64,000 nt of DNA from contig CM040118.1 in assembly GCA_022559845.1 (NCBI GenBank), forward strand, positions 159,050,331 through 159,114,330, in the 5' to 3' direction. Below the pieces are notes generated by a model. The model ran no database searches. It worked only from the letters and a program-made list of their open reading frames with translations, and had not been told where the DNA came from. Of this stretch, positions 33,990-46,251 are shown one piece after another. Source of the DNA: Amorphophallus konjac (lineage: Eukaryota > Streptophyta > Magnoliopsida > Alismatales > Araceae). Each line of letters begins with the position of its first letter. Position 1 is the first letter of the stretch. The position numbers and the translations under genes are program-made.

Positions 33990-35620
33990 GCGCGTTCATT
34001 TGACTAGTAAATAGTTATTGAAGTGTATAATTATTACTAAGTATATTTTTAAAGGAGAATAAATAATTAAATATCATTAGTGCTAATTAAATTTAATGTA
34101 GAAAAAATTAGATTGATCAAAATTCTTATTATTACTAACAAAAAATTGAATTAAAAAAATTAATTAGAAGTTTCATTATCCCTAATCATAATTAAAGTAG
34201 AGTTTGATTTATGTTACTGATGATATGGTATTAATATTAAATTCAACATTATTATTAATCACCGTTGCATTAGATAAACATGTTAAAGTTAAGTTATACT
34301 ATTTAATTACTCATAATTATGAAAGAAATAATTATTAATCATTAATATCATTCATACTAAATATTTTTAAAAGGAAAACTATCTTAAATAATATCTTTAT
34401 TTATACTATTTTAGATTATTAAAAAATTAATTTTATAATATTTTTATTAATATTAATAAAGATTATCTATTAAAATTTATTTTAGGATCTTTATTAGTCG
34501 TAACCATAATTGTAAAGTCTAATTAAGTAAATCTTTTCACTAAAAAAATTACTTTAAATCTTCTAATCTCATCCAAACAAAGAATAACACCATGTGACTT
34601 TACTCGGGATAAGAAGGATAATATGATAATTTTTCAGCACATATTCTCATTTATATCCTCAATTTTATCTAACGAAGAATAAGAATATTCTCGTACTTAT
34701 TTCTTCGCATATCAAACATACACGATAATAAGAATAAGAATAAATTAACTCAGAATGACTTATATTTATTCTCCTCAACATTTATCCCGATATCAAATGC
34801 AACCTAAGGTGTTGTTTGGTATCGGGATAATTTAAGGGAAGAATAGGTATAAGTCATTCAGGGTTAATTTATTCTTATTCTTATTCTCGTGTATGTTTGG
34901 TCTGCGAAGAGATAAGTACGAGAATATTCTTATTATTCGTTTGGTAAAAAATAAGGATAGAAATGAGAATAAGTACTGAATAATTATCATATTGTTCTTC
35001 TTATCTCGGGTTAAAACATATGATGCTATTCTTTGTTTGGATGGGATTAGAAAATTTATAATATAATTTGTTTTAGTAAAAATTGATACTTAATTAAACT
35101 TTACATTCATGATTACGACTAATAAATACCTTATAATAGATTTTAATAGATAAACTTTAATAATATTATTAAAAATATTACAAAAAAATTTCATATTAAT
35201 CTAATATAATAAAAATAAAGATATTAATTAAGATATTATGTTTTAAAAATTTGTTAGTAAAATAAAATTAATGAATAATAAATATTTTATTTGTAATTAT
35301 GAGTAATTATATAATATACCTCAATTTTAACATATTTATGTATTATAATAATCAATAATAAAAATATTCAATTTAATATTAATATCATACTATGAGAAAC
35401 GTAATTGAAACTCTACTTTAATTATTCTTTACTGATAACAAAATTTGTAATTAAATATTTTGATTATATAATTGTCCATTAGTAATAATGAGACTGCAAA
35501 TATATCTATTATTTTCTACATTATAGCACTAATGATGTTGACTTTTTCCTCCGTTAAAAGTATATTAGTGATAATAATACATTTCAATAAGTAATTATTA
35601 TTCTTAATTAATATCAATAT
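33990..35620. repeat. Head-to-head inverted repeat, two arms of about 810 bp
   Basis: The arm 34808-35620 matches the reverse complement of about 33990-34804 over most of its length. For example GGTATAAGTCATTCAGGG pairs with a copy reading AATATAAGTCATTCTGAG, and GATAAGTACGAGAATATTCT pairs with AATAAGTACGAGAATATTCT. The arms are separated only by TAA (34805-34807). Identity by eye is roughly 80-90% near the centre and falls outward. The central tips read GGTTGCATTTGATATCGGG and GGTGTTGTTTGGTATCGGG, so this is probably two related Harbinger ends sharing one TAA. The region is very AT-rich and has no gene. Confidence 0.75.
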
Positions 35621-36651
35621 AATTATTTAGTGTAGTGCTCTATGTTTTAAATATAAATCAAATGATTTTAATTTAAATTAGTGATAAACACACTTCCAAA
35701 TAAATTTTTTATTTCAAATTATTTGTTAGTGATAATGAGACTTTTATTAATCAATCTATTTTCTTACACACTTCTGAATCTCACTCTCCCCTGCTAAAAT
35801 GAGACTTAAAACTCTATCTTAAATCGGACCAAAATCAAACAAATTTTGATTACCTATTTTTTGAATTTTTAACATTTTGATCACTCAAAATAACTACTAT
35901 CATATTTACCGTATTTACTTTGATAAAAATTTAAACTTTATACATAATTTACACATGCGCATAAAAGATGAATAATTCACATGTAATCTAAATAATGAGT
36001 ACGGGTGACCCAAATAATATACGCACACGTACAATCCACACGAACAGTTAGGAAACATAAATTAATTAGAAAAAAATTATAACAATTGAGAGCATGCTAC
36101 AAAAAGAAAAAGTTTTACATAAAATTTATCCAATTGTACATGGCCTCACAAATGATAGTCCAAAAAAAAATTCATATCACCTGTTATTACATAATTTCAA
36201 TTGATCAAACTTTGCCAACAAAGTTTCACATAACTTCACAGTTCGATCGGCTGCAAATTTCTCCATCTCGATTGTTCTTCTTAAATCTTCCACAAGTGCA
36301 TGCTCTTCAATCTATCCTCATGTTGTAGATATACTAGACATTTCTACTGTCTGCTCATTTGAAATTTGTTCCTGAAAAAGGTGAATGATATAATCACAAA
36401 GTAAAGAATTAAGTGCAAAATATATGAAATTGATAAGAGTAAGGGAGATGAGGCTTAGAACAACATGACATAACGTAATCACATGGATTATATTCTATCA
36501 AATTAGTTGGGGGTTGCCGTGTGGCCATCCACCCAATCAGCATTGCCTCGTTTATACCTGGTAAGACCGAGAGTTTGATATTGGGAAGGAGTTTAACACC
36601 AACAGGGAACAATGGGAGCACTTGAATAATGGGAAGGAGCTGTCTCCATTG

Positions 36652-36676
36652 TCTCACACACACACACACACACACC
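36652..36676. repeat. (CA)n microsatellite
   Basis: About 12 uninterrupted CA dinucleotides, beginning TCTCACACACACA. Non-coding. Confidence 0.9.
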
Positions 36677-37264
36677 ATGTGGGAAGGAGCTGTCTTCTTG
36701 TGATAGAGAAAACTGAAATGAATGTGCAGACTTACTTGGCACTTCTACAAAGAAAATAATATATGCTGTATTACAATTTTCTATCACTAACATGAAAGAA
36801 GGTAGTTCTAGTAGTGGTAGCTGTCAATAATGGGCATTAACCTTATTACTTATATCTAGAAAGAACGAGAATAAATAAGAAGGGGAAATACGAGCATGCT
36901 TGCGAACATGTGGTAGAGAAAAATGACATCAGGTGTAGCTGGCAGTAGCAATAGCGCAAACAGTGTAGTAGCAAGTTCTGTGGATGAGAACCCCAGCATG
37001 TTAATACCCGCAGGCTACAGAGTGGAAGAAAAATAATACTCCAGCATGTTAATACCCCACCATGACAACAAGCATTTTCAGATTGGAAGGAAAGTAATAG
37101 TCTGTGACCATCCATTGTATGCACCTCCAGCTTGCAAGTTGCAAAATAAAGTCCATCAGAAACATGATACGATACTCTTGTAAGCTCTTCTAGATTTATA
37201 CGACAGAAATGTCCAGAAAACAAATAAGCAGGGTTTTCTCTAGGAAAATAGAAACATTGTTTCC

Positions 37265-37715
37265 CCCCTGAACACACACATACACACACCCATGTCTCCT
37301 CTGAACACACACACACACGTTAAATTGAACACACACACACCACCGGGGAAGGAGCACACACACACACCCATGTCTCCCCTGAACACACACATAGACACAC
37401 ACACACACACACACATTGTATCCCCCCTGAACACACATACCTGGGAACACACACACACACACACACACATTGTATCCCCATAGAACACACATACACACAC
37501 ACACACACACACACATTGTATCCCCCCTGAACACACACACACATGTTAAATTGAACACACACACACCCCTTTCTGACACACACCTGGGAACACACACACA
37601 CACACACACATTGTATCCCCCCTGAACACACACACACACACACACCAAATTGAACACACACCCACCTGGGAACACACACACCTGGGAACACACACACACA
37701 CATTGTATCCCCCCT
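37265..37715. repeat. Composite (CA)n / TTGTATCCCCCCTGAA minisatellite
   Basis: Blocks of (CA)4-12 alternate with CATTGTATCCCCCCTGAA, CACCTGGGAA and TGTTAAATTGAA linkers over about 450 bp. All minus-strand frames read Cys-Val runs and the opposite strand Thr-His runs, which are artefacts of the repeat. It lies within the Harbinger candidate. Confidence 0.9.
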
Positions 37716-38249
37716 GAATATTCAGTCAGCACACAAGATCATCAGGAAGTGACTTTCGAACAATGTGGGTGTCATTTTTTAATATTCCATGACTAAAGCA
37801 CAACCAACAATGAATAGGTAAGGAAAAAATAAATTGCATTAGAGGGTTTGAATCCAATTCCATGCCATTACTATCATGTGCAAAGGCCTGAGAATGATAG
37901 CAAGCTGAAATATGTTCACAACTGCACAAGAGTGTGAGCAAAAAATATGTTCTCATATCAAAATCCATTCCCTGAAATACCATAAACATTATCATTCAAC
38001 AGTCTGCAATAGACTCCATTCGAAGCAACAAGCAAAGGTACTAATCATTGTTAGCAGACACATAGATAATGTGTGAAAATTAACTAGTTCTATTATTAAG
38101 AAAATGTAATGTATGCAATAACTCATTTCAGAAATATTGAAGCAACCCTATTATGTGGCTTATTCTATTGAACCAGCACCCAATCGGCTGTAAAAAAATA
38201 AGAAACAGCACACAACTGAGAGTTTGACATTGGGAAGGAGTATAATAAG
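37716..38249. other. No gene recognised
   Basis: AT-rich unique-looking DNA within the Harbinger candidate. The phrase GAGAGTTTGACATTGGGAAGGAG near 38,217 nearly repeats one near 36,570, suggesting an internal duplication that predates the LTR insertion. Confidence 0.35.
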
Positions 38250-39718
38250 ATATTGAACATTGTATGGTTGCACGCCACACGGCTGAACAAGTCTATACAT
38301 CCGTTAGCCTTGCCTCATCCACGCAAAGTCTATACATTCTGTGTGGCTTGTTCATGCATATGCTTTGTCCGTGCATCAAGTCTATACATTCTGTGTGGCT
38401 TGTTCATGCATATGCTTTGTCCGTGCATCAAGTCTATACATTGTCTCGCACACACACATAAAGTCTGCACACCAAGTCTGTACATCGTCAGTGCTCTTCA
38501 TGCATGTGCATAGTTCATACATCACTTCTTTAACAAGTCTATACATCGTGTGCTTCACGCATTTCCAAAGTATGTACACTCGATTGGTGGCTTGTTCATG
38601 CATCATCTATCAAGTCTATACATCGCTGCATACAAAGTCTATACATCCTCGAACCAACTCTGTACATCTCTCTAATATCCTCTTATGACTGTTTGACAGG
38701 TATATCCTTCGAGAAGAAAAATGTCTGGGCACGTGATCCGAGGTTGGCACCTGGCACGTGATCCGAGGTTATCTCTGGATAAAGGGGGCACAAGCCCTGC
38801 ACACGCCCTAGATGCTGTAAAAGGAAGACTTCTCCATCTGGAGAAGAGAGATCGTGACAAAAGTAGAAGAGAGCCACTGAGAGCAGAGAATAAAAGGCAC
38901 GATCCAGTGTGGAGAAGGAGAAGAAGAAAAATAGAGAGAAGAGTAGACAGTGAGAAGAAAAGAAAGGAGGGGCAGAGAGGCAGAGTGTGAAAGTAGAAGG
39001 AGAAAAAGAGAAAGAGAGATAGAGAGCTCGAGCAGAGAATCTGAAGCATCCATTGAAGAATCTGACTGTCTGGAAATTGGATCAGATCCAAACCAGACTT
39101 GCTCCTGCGAGAGCTACTTTTTTGCATTTCATTTACAACTTTCAGTCGCTGATTGTTTCTTGTTTTGTGTTTTCTTTTTAAACCTTTCTTCAAGCTGTGT
39201 ATCAGCGGGTTTTGCAGTGGAGGATTCCACTGGACGGCTAAGCTGTATTGCCCAGCGGAGCAAGCTGTGAAGCTCAGCGGTTGCAGAGAACGTGATTCTC
39301 TAGACAGCAAGCTGTGAGGCTCAGCGCAAGCTGTTAGGCAGCGGATGGCTAAGCTGTATTGCCCAGCGGAAGCAAGCTGTGAGGCTCAGCGGTTGTAGGC
39401 AAGCTGTGAAGCCCAGCGGTTCAAGCTCTTAGTCAGCGGAATCCACACTCTAGTTGGAGTGTGGGGTGGACGTAGGTCTGGAGGACCGAACCACCTAAAA
39501 ACTCCTTTGTGCAGTGGTTTGATTTGTTTAATTCTGCTTCCGCTAGATGAATGTTTAGGCGCGCGATACATATTTGCTCATTGGTTCAAAAGAGAATTTG
39601 ATTAGTTTTTCAGATTGTCTAGTTTTGTCTAGTTAGCGTTCTAGATTCTTAATTGAGCGAAATTTTTAAGGGAGGGATTCATTCACCCCCCTCTGAATCC
39701 AACGCACCGAACCCAACA
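38250..39718 (+). mobile_element. Solo Copia LTR, 5'-truncated, related to the 30.6-kb LTR
   Basis: It carries the same ordered modules as the LTR at 30,585-33,346: a short-motif array (here AAGTCTATACATC, about 11 copies, 38,287-38,665), a purine-rich leader (38,820-39,060), TTGGATCAGATCCAAACC followed by TGCTCCTGCGAGAGCTAC (39,076-39,115), an AGCTGT/CAGCGG array (39,190-39,440), CTGGAGGACCGAACCACC, and ATTCACCCCCCTCT with a CCAACA end at 39,718. The TG start is missing. The reversed fragment inside the MULE (to 50,344) shows what the start of this subfamily looks like. A 53-bp direct duplication lies at about 38,326-38,430. Confidence 0.65.
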
Positions 39719-40359
39719 GAGATGTGGAAGCATTGCCTCCTAATTCTACTGGTGACTCCATGAACAAGCCCGGTTTATTGTTCACCACATAATTGTTCTC
39801 CAAGTAAATCTTCACGCAATTCACAAGTTCATTTGCAAGCAGACAGACAACAAAAGTTTGATCAAGTACAACACCTAGAAGCCGATAGCATTTGTTCCCA
39901 AAATATAGAGTAGGTCACATAATTGGGTTGCCCCTTGAATAGTACAGAATTAAACTTCCAGCAAGAAATAGCAAAAGTTCTCATATTTCAGAACTACATG
40001 AAGACTTCCAAAGTAAGAGGCAGCTTGCTAATGGCGAGAATCAAATTTGCGCAACCATTAAATTAAGAAGCACAAAGACTCACCTCAAAGAATCAAATTG
40101 TATTAACTAAAAGCCTTCTTGTTCCGTGATAGAATCTCTGATATTTTCTGCTACGTTGGAATTATGACATTTATTTTTGATTTACAGTTAATACAAATCT
40201 AGTAATGTCTGCAATCATTTTTTATAAAGATACGGATGTTTGTACACAATAAAGGTTATTTTATGAGACATGGAGGAGAAATTTAACCCTAGCACAGCTC
40301 ACACTCCACTGTGTATAATTAAACATTCACATTGAAAACATAAATTAGTCCATACCGTT
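39719..40359. other. Harbinger interior without recognised gene
   Basis: No family match. It may include 3' exons or the 3' UTR of the GRF-finger gene at 40.4-40.8 kb, but I cannot define them. Confidence 0.3.
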
Positions 40360-40832
40360 GACATATCTTTTGCCCACATGAAGAACCCGCAACCTGATGT
40401 TGTTTTGTCAGCCTACAAGTAAAAGATATTCACATTAGACACATGTCATAAATAATGTAAGAACAATAACCATGAACAATGTTAGCCACGTACCTTAGAT
40501 TATGGATATACATAAAATATTTTCCCCTTATTCTTACTAGTGTTTGAGGTCCGCCTTCTACAAGGTCCTTTGCCACAATGACACAGTAATACTTCATCCA
40601 CCCACATGAAGAACCGACAGGACTTATCATTCCCAAGCTGTGAGCAAATGTACATGAGAAAATGACATACATAACATGTAAACCAAAACAGTACGGTAGG
40701 GTCAAAACAACATACGCCAAGTGGGCAGCAATAATATGGACGTTGAGGATTCTTGCTACTTTGAGAAATCTTGATAACACATTCCCCTATGCCACATTGA
40801 CACTGAATAGGATCATATTTTGCCTCACCCAT
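40360..40832 (-). CDS. Double GRF-type zinc finger protein (probably decayed)
   Basis: Three exons read as two GRF fingers in series. Exon 40716-40832 begins MGEAKYDPIQCQCG and ends PYYCCPLG at a GTATGT donor. Exon 40494-40637 starts LGNDKSCRFFMWVDE, completing finger 1, and goes on into finger 2 (LLCHCGKGP, KIFYVYP). Exon 40412 to about 40360 gives DKTTSGCGFFMWAKDMS, completing finger 2. GRF fingers bind nucleic acid in topoisomerase III and APE2-type proteins and are common in plant transposons. A TAA inside exon 2 right after FYVYP suggests decay. Both fingers are split by an intron at the same place, which supports a duplicated module. The gene sits downstream of the Harbinger transposase on the same strand. 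Confidence 0.55.
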
Positions 40833-41201
40833 TAATTTTGAATCCTACTGGTTTTATCCTAAAAAAGAATTATGTTATAAACACTTAAAATTATAATGAA
40901 GCATCGGTCAAGGACTTGTATTTGATATGTCATGTTATTTGGCTCAGATGGACAATATTCAAAAATGACAGTCGTTGGAAGACAAGTGCTGCAGTCACTT
41001 CCCATAGAACCCCTACAGTAGCACCATCCAGCCTCATAGTGGGGGCTAATGATCATAAAGGCCATCCAACCCACTGTCATCGGCGGGGCCTACAAATAGG
41101 GGAATGGAATGTGATGCCCCCACAGTCCTCCTCATCACATCAATGCTCCTTCCCATCATCATAGCCCAACGTCCTATGCAATGACAATATTCCTGTAAGT
41201 G

Positions 41202-41221
41202 TACACACACACACACACACC
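41202..41221. repeat. (CA)10 microsatellite
   Basis: Ten CA units starting GTGTACACACAC. Non-coding. Confidence 0.85.
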
Positions 41222-41638
41222 AAAATAGCAAATATGAGCACAGGGATATAACATCTAGTAACAAAACCAAGCATGTAAAATTGTAGCATCGACCATGCAT
41301 GTTGTGCAGTGTAGCAGCCTGAAACCCATATGTAGTGGCAATTGAGCCAGGCTACTCCAAAAAATTAAGTGAGTGTTCAAACGATCATATCCAAGATAGG
41401 GAGCAGATTGTAGAGTATAAATTTGGTTGTTTGAAGGTCACCCCCCCTCCAAAAAAAGAGCAGAAGTCATATCTGAGAAACTGTCAAGGAAATTATGTTA
41501 TAGATGCACATTCCAAATCATAAACAACTAAACATAAAATAATTGACAGAGAATAAAAGTGTCCAAACACACAACATATATAATGTCCAATTACACAACA
41601 TGTAAAATTGACTAATTAAAAATGTCAATATCATCATG

Positions 41639-43151
41639 TCACTCGTCATTTTGAGATTCCACCTGACGACGCCTGCAATAGACAAGTTATAGGTTACGTG
41701 TAAACATAATTGTGAAAGATATAAAATATTACAAATTAGGTTAACAGTGTAATAAATACCCCCGTGAACTATGATGGGCCCAAAGACGAGTTGCCAAACG
41801 TTCCCGGAATCTTTCCCCTCTAGTAGCCTCTGTCCTACTGACATTATCCTCTTCATCGACCTCCTCATCACCAGGATTGTCCACGTCATCTTCGGCTTGT
41901 TGGAAAATTAAATCAACACCTTGCTCCCTTCTAATAAAATTATGGAGCACGCAACAAGCCATTACAATTCTAGCTTGTGTCTTAATTGGATAGTTACGAT
42001 GTTTTACCAAAATTATGAAACGTGATTTTAGGACACCAAAAGCACGCTCAACACAATTGCGTAGTTGTGCGTGCCTATGATTGAACAAATCCTTTTTATC
42101 CCTGTGTGCAACCCTCCTCCTATTACCTCTGTACTCTGGCAGATGATATCTTGTGCCGCGGTACGGTGCTAAAAAGCGGGGGATGTTTGCGTATCCTGCA
42201 TCCACCAACCAGAATTTTCCTATGACAACAAACGAGATGGAATTCTAATAAGTATGAGGAACAGAACATAGACAGCCCTATCATTTGAATAACATTTACC
42301 TTCTGGTACGTTAAATCCACCTTTTTCAAGTGCCCACCTGAGAACTTTCATATCTGCAGCTGATCCCTCCCAACCCACAACAACATAACTAAATATTATA
42401 TCAAAATTTACACATCCCATGACATTCTGGGATGTTTCACCCTTCCGATTTCGATAACGAGGCTGGTCAGCCACCGGAACCTTTGCAAGTATATGTGTGC
42501 CATCAATTGCACCCAGTGCATTCTGCTGACAAAGTAGAAGCATAATTAATAATAATTAGCAAACATTCGAAGGAATCAATTAATGCATGTCTATTTGCTA
42601 ATGATCATAAAGTTCATCACCTTGAAGAAGGGGAAAAATTTAGGATCATATCGAATTTTTGGATGTACTAGATCTTCAACCGACGGCTTCTTAATATAGT
42701 CACGCTGCAAGGATAACACTGCCATGAGTACATTGTTAAAATGTCGACTTATCGTCTCTCCTGAATGTTGGAACCATTCTCTAAGTAATCTATTGCCAAC
42801 TCCATGTCCAAGCTCGAGGAGAAATATAGCTAATTGCTCACTGGCAGACATATTTTTGGTGTCATTAAGTACACCCATTTCCATCAATTTGTCCCTTAAC
42901 CTTAAGAATAAGTGAGGATGCACCCGAAAAGTAGAGTATGATCTACCAACATGACCGCCCATTAATTGTTTAACCCACTTATGACCTCGACCAACATCTG
43001 TGTGCATTGGGATCCTAGGGATGCATATGTCGGAGGACAACATTTGAATGAGAACTACATGTTCAACTTCGTCCCAATAGTTCTCCTCATCCATCATAAA
43101 CTTCATGAGTGTGTCAAGTGATGGACCGGTGCCAATAGTTCCCAAGTCCAT
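41639..43151 (-). CDS. PIF/Harbinger DDE transposase (ALP1-like)
   Basis: Four exons join in phase: 42621-43151, 42300-42522, 41760-42219 and 41639-41672, about 415 residues, the usual size. Exon 1 holds a helical DNA-binding part (FLRLRDKLMEMGVL, LREWFQHSGETISRHFN). The DDE_Tnp_4 catalytic residues are all present: Asp in GAIDGTHI, Asp in GWEGSAADMKVL, and Glu in RNCVERAFGVLKSRF. VDAGYANIPRFLAPYRG and YHLPEYR are further family hallmarks. The start MDLGTIGTG was preferred over an upstream Met because the preceding residues look untranslated. No stop or frameshift interrupts it, so the enzyme may be active. It lies downstream of the Myb/SANT ORF on the same strand, its normal partner for TIR binding and nuclear import. 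Confidence 0.88.
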
Positions 43152-43343
43152 TGATAATGGAAAATAAAATATCCTACAAAGCATAAACAAGCAGCATGTT
43201 ATAAGTGTGCAATAGCATACGAAAAATCAATCCATGGAAATGAACCATCATTAAAGCTAAAGCTAATTTCATTAAATAAGTAATTGTGAATAAATAAAAC
43301 TGCACATGTAATTGTGCATTTAAAAAGGATATCGATGAAGATT

Positions 43344-44342
43344 TCAATAGTATCCCAGACGGGTAAATATCCATCCCAATTTCAAATTTTCTGGAAGAGA
43401 CGTAAAGATAGAACGATCCTCGGTAGGCTTGATAAGCTCAATAGCTCTGTAAATATCTTGATGAGGAAGTCCAGGTAAGTTGACGAGCATATTAATTGCC
43501 TCATCCATTGGCGGTATAATTTTTTTCTGAAGTTGGAGCATCTCTCTTGCCAAGGTCAACCTTTCATGACCCAATTCTACTAACTTGTCAATTGAATCCT
43601 CATTACCCTGGGAACTCAGCTTCCTCTTCCTATTTATATTACTACATGAAGGAATGGTCTTGGCCGCAGAGGGAGTGGCCGCGAATGTCTCAACATTTGG
43701 AGGTTCCCTTTGCGATGGTTGCTGATTATTTTCCGGGGTATCAGTGTCATTCAAGAAAGTGTTAATATTGAAATCTAGGCCCGATTCTTGCTCCACAGTT
43801 TGCTGCTCCTCATCACCAGGGTCACTACGTGTGTCAAGGTAAGAGGAACCTTCATTACATACGGCGTCATCCCCTCTTGACATAGAATTTGAGCAAATCA
43901 CCTCCATTTGATCGAAAATCAAGAAAGGTTTCCCTTGAATTGACTTGTACTCTTTGTTGGTCTGAAAATAAACATACATGTTGGTCATTTAAAGAAAGTT
44001 AAATTAAACAATTAACTATACAATACGTATGTTACATACCGCTATGAGATCATCCCACGTTTCCTCTGTGCCTGGTGTTGGCATTTTCTTGTCATCATCC
44101 CATCCCCATCCTGACCTATTCTTTATAGTCACAATTAAATAGTATCTTTTCTTCAGATTTTTAAACCGATTTTTCAAATTCTCTAATGAGTATCCTAACT
44201 TGGTCAACTCATTGAATTTTTTTACGGCTTCCTTCCATGCCTCCTTTGTGAAATTTCTATTTGCGAAATCATCTTTGCTCACCTTGTGTTCTACCAGGAG
44301 ATCTACAAAAATCAAATCTGCTTCGTTGCTCCAATTCGCCAC
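43344..44342 (-). CDS. Myb/SANT-like DNA-binding protein of Harbinger (ORF1)
   Basis: Two exons (44040-44342 and 43344-43961) join GCG to ACC in phase 0 for about 306 residues. Exon 1 is a Myb/SANT-like trihelix (MANWSNEADLIFVDLLVEH, FTKEAWKEAVKKFNELT, LKNRFKNLKKRYY, WDDLIA). This is the Myb/SANT-like family found in plant Harbinger ORF1 proteins and related L10-interacting proteins. Exon 2 is a disordered acidic/Ser-rich linker with a basic NRKRKL stretch, then a C-terminal helical part (LVELGHERLTLAREML, LPHQDIYRAIELI). ORF1 and transposase together are needed for PIF/Harbinger transposition in studied systems. No disabling change is visible. Confidence 0.82.
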
Positions 44343-44863
44343 TCTACTTTTCCCATCTTTAGATACACTCTTACTTATTTACATTGAAAACATAAAGTAA
44401 TCATTAGGAAAAGAGAACTTAGGCGAATGCAAATAAAACACATGACTATGAAATAAATTTCAGGCTAACACGACCACAGAGAAGGAGCCCACACACCACC
44501 GGGGAAGGAGCAATGAAGGGGAAGCAGACTTCAACAGGAAGGAGCAGTCCGGAGTAGAAGACAATTAATCATAAGAACCTGGAAATGAGGCCAATGCAAA
44601 TGAGCCCAAATGACTGTTAAATGAAGATAATATGAAGCACCCGAAGAGCTGAAAACTGCAGAAGATAATATCCCCTATCCAAAATTATTAGCATGGACTG
44701 AAGCATTCATGACAATAATATGAAGCAATCCAACATCATAATCTGAAGTATCTTATAACATGTCAACATCATAAGTTGGCAAAGGCCCACAGAAAATTAC
44801 ACAAGATTTGCAGGAGGGTGGAAGTTTCACCCTTATGGGCATACGGAAATGAAGGGCTAATAG
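44343..44863. other. Harbinger sequence left of the MULE insertion
   Basis: This is the 5' flank of the Myb/SANT ORF. GGGGAAGGAGCAATGAAGGG followed by GAAGCAGACTTCAACAGGAA (about 44,494-44,550) has a close partner at 52,790-52,835 beyond the MULE, so the promoter region carries an internal repeat. No gene. Confidence 0.4.
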
Positions 44864-44872
44864 ATAATTAAA
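44864..44872. repeat. MULE target-site duplication, left copy
   Basis: ATAATTAAA immediately precedes the left TIR and is repeated exactly at 52393-52401 after the right TIR. A 9-bp duplication is the Mutator hallmark. Confidence 0.93.
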
Positions 44873-44989
44873 GGGTTTTTTGCATAGTAACCATTGTTAA
44901 ATTTGAATTTGCATAAAAACCACTCTTATAAATGTATTATCATACATATCATTATATTAGTTTTAATTATGCTCATTTATCACCCGAGT
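44873..44989 (+). repeat. Left terminal inverted repeat of the MULE
   Basis: The 117 bp begin GGGTTTTTTGCATAGTAACC and end near TTTATCACCCGAGT. Compared with the right copy I see two differences (TAGTAACC/TGGTAACC and AAAACCACTC/AAAATCACTC). Confidence 0.93.
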
Positions 44990-45894
44990 AACCGCACGTC
45001 ATCAGCCGTGGGTTTAACTGCGGTTAATATTAACTTGGCTTAGTAATTGACCATACTACCCCTGGTTAATTACCAAACCGTGGCACTCTGCGATGTTCTT
45101 CTCCCTCCCTCCCACCTTCAATCCGCTTTCGTCCCCTTCCCTGCACCACCTGAAAATCCTAGCGCATGAGAAGAATGGTTCGATTCGTGAATCTTTGTCC
45201 CTCCATCCCACCTTCAACGCTCTCCCATCCCCGATCCCAATCCACCTGAAAACCCTAGGTTTTACCAGGAAGGACACTGCCGTCCGGCTTGGAGTGTCGT
45301 CCGGCTCGGGGAAGAGGAGGCGAAGGACACTGCCATCCCAATCCACCTTCAACGTTCTTCTCAACGTTTAAAAGGTAACATGAGGTGAAGGTTGTGTATT
45401 TAAGAGTTCCTTCCAGGTAAAACTTCGTGATCCACATTCCCAATCCCCCTACACCTCTCCTATCTGCCAGGTAAAAGGCGAAACCCTTTTTATAATGCCA
45501 TAGAGCACTAAACAAATAGAATTTTTTGTGGGTTCAATTCTGGAGGGAAGGTTGTACATTTCTGGAGGGAGGGTGAAATCCAGAGGACCCTTTGAAGACA
45601 TACATAAAGGTGAACATTGTGGGCCATGTTAGTTTTCTAATGTCTTATTTATACAGCTCATGATTCTACACATGTGGGGCACAGTATGGGGTGATGAAAA
45701 TAAATGTTGGTTGCATTGTCAGATGCCTATTTTTAAATGTGCAAGGTAGTGGGGCTCACTATTAACTTATCTTTTTACATATGTTTGCATAATCTTGGAC
45801 ACCGGAGCTTTTAAACGTCTTCATGTTTATTAGGAAAATTTGTGAGTGCATGTGTATTTTTTGTCGTATTACATTTCTCGTCTGTAATATTAGG

Positions 45895-46251
45895 ATGGAT
45901 GAAGAGGCAGACCTCTACACTTTGCTCGTCAAGTATGGGGGATATTGGAAGACTGATAAGAATGATCCTTCTAGTCTATGTCACCGTCTGATGAAGCAAA
46001 AAACTTTTACGATATATAGGGATTATGCTAATCTGAATGACTTGTTACAACTTGTCTGCACATTGATAAAGTGGGAGAAAGATGATATAGTGAATATCAT
46101 GTGGAGGGTCCCCAAATGTAGACCTAAGAAGTACAAGACCATTGTGAATGATGCAGATGTTCTTATGATGTTTGATCATTGTGAGCCGAAAGGGACTATA
46201 GAGATTGTCATCACAATAGTCTCTGTCCATTCATACACAGTCAGGCTGTGA
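45895..46251 (+). CDS. PB1-like N-terminal exon of the MULE transposase gene
   Basis: MDEEADLYTLLVKYGGYW and the following YRDYANLNDLLQLV resemble the PB1-like N-terminal region found in many plant MULE transposases, usually before an acidic linker and the MuDR domain. The frame ends at 46251, and the next segment continues in another frame (GKNARKLPARRKKKEKQ, then the acidic run before 46454). Either a short intron or a single frameshift separates them; I cannot choose. If it is a frameshift, translation may restart at the ATG at 46454. Confidence 0.6.
   Translation: MDEEADLYTLLVKYGGYWKTDKNDPSSLCHRLMKQKTFTIYRDYANLNDLLQLVCTLIKWEKDDIVNIMWRVPKCRPKKYKTIVNDADVLMMFDHCEPKGTIEIVITIVSVHSYTVRL

Noticed and set aside
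33960..34010. Possible Helitron 3' end: CACGTGTGTAGCGCGT then CTAGT
   Set aside because: The hairpin needs two G-T pairs and the base after CTAGT is A, not the T expected at Helitron insertion sites; no 5' TC end was found.
37196..37732. Cys-Val-rich open frames up to 178 codons
   Set aside because: They are translations of (CA)n/(GT)n repeats and have no protein character.
38672..39310. 212-codon minus-strand frame in the Copia LTR
   Set aside because: It is the complement of the purine-rich leader (Ser/Leu/Phe runs) and lies within a recognised LTR.
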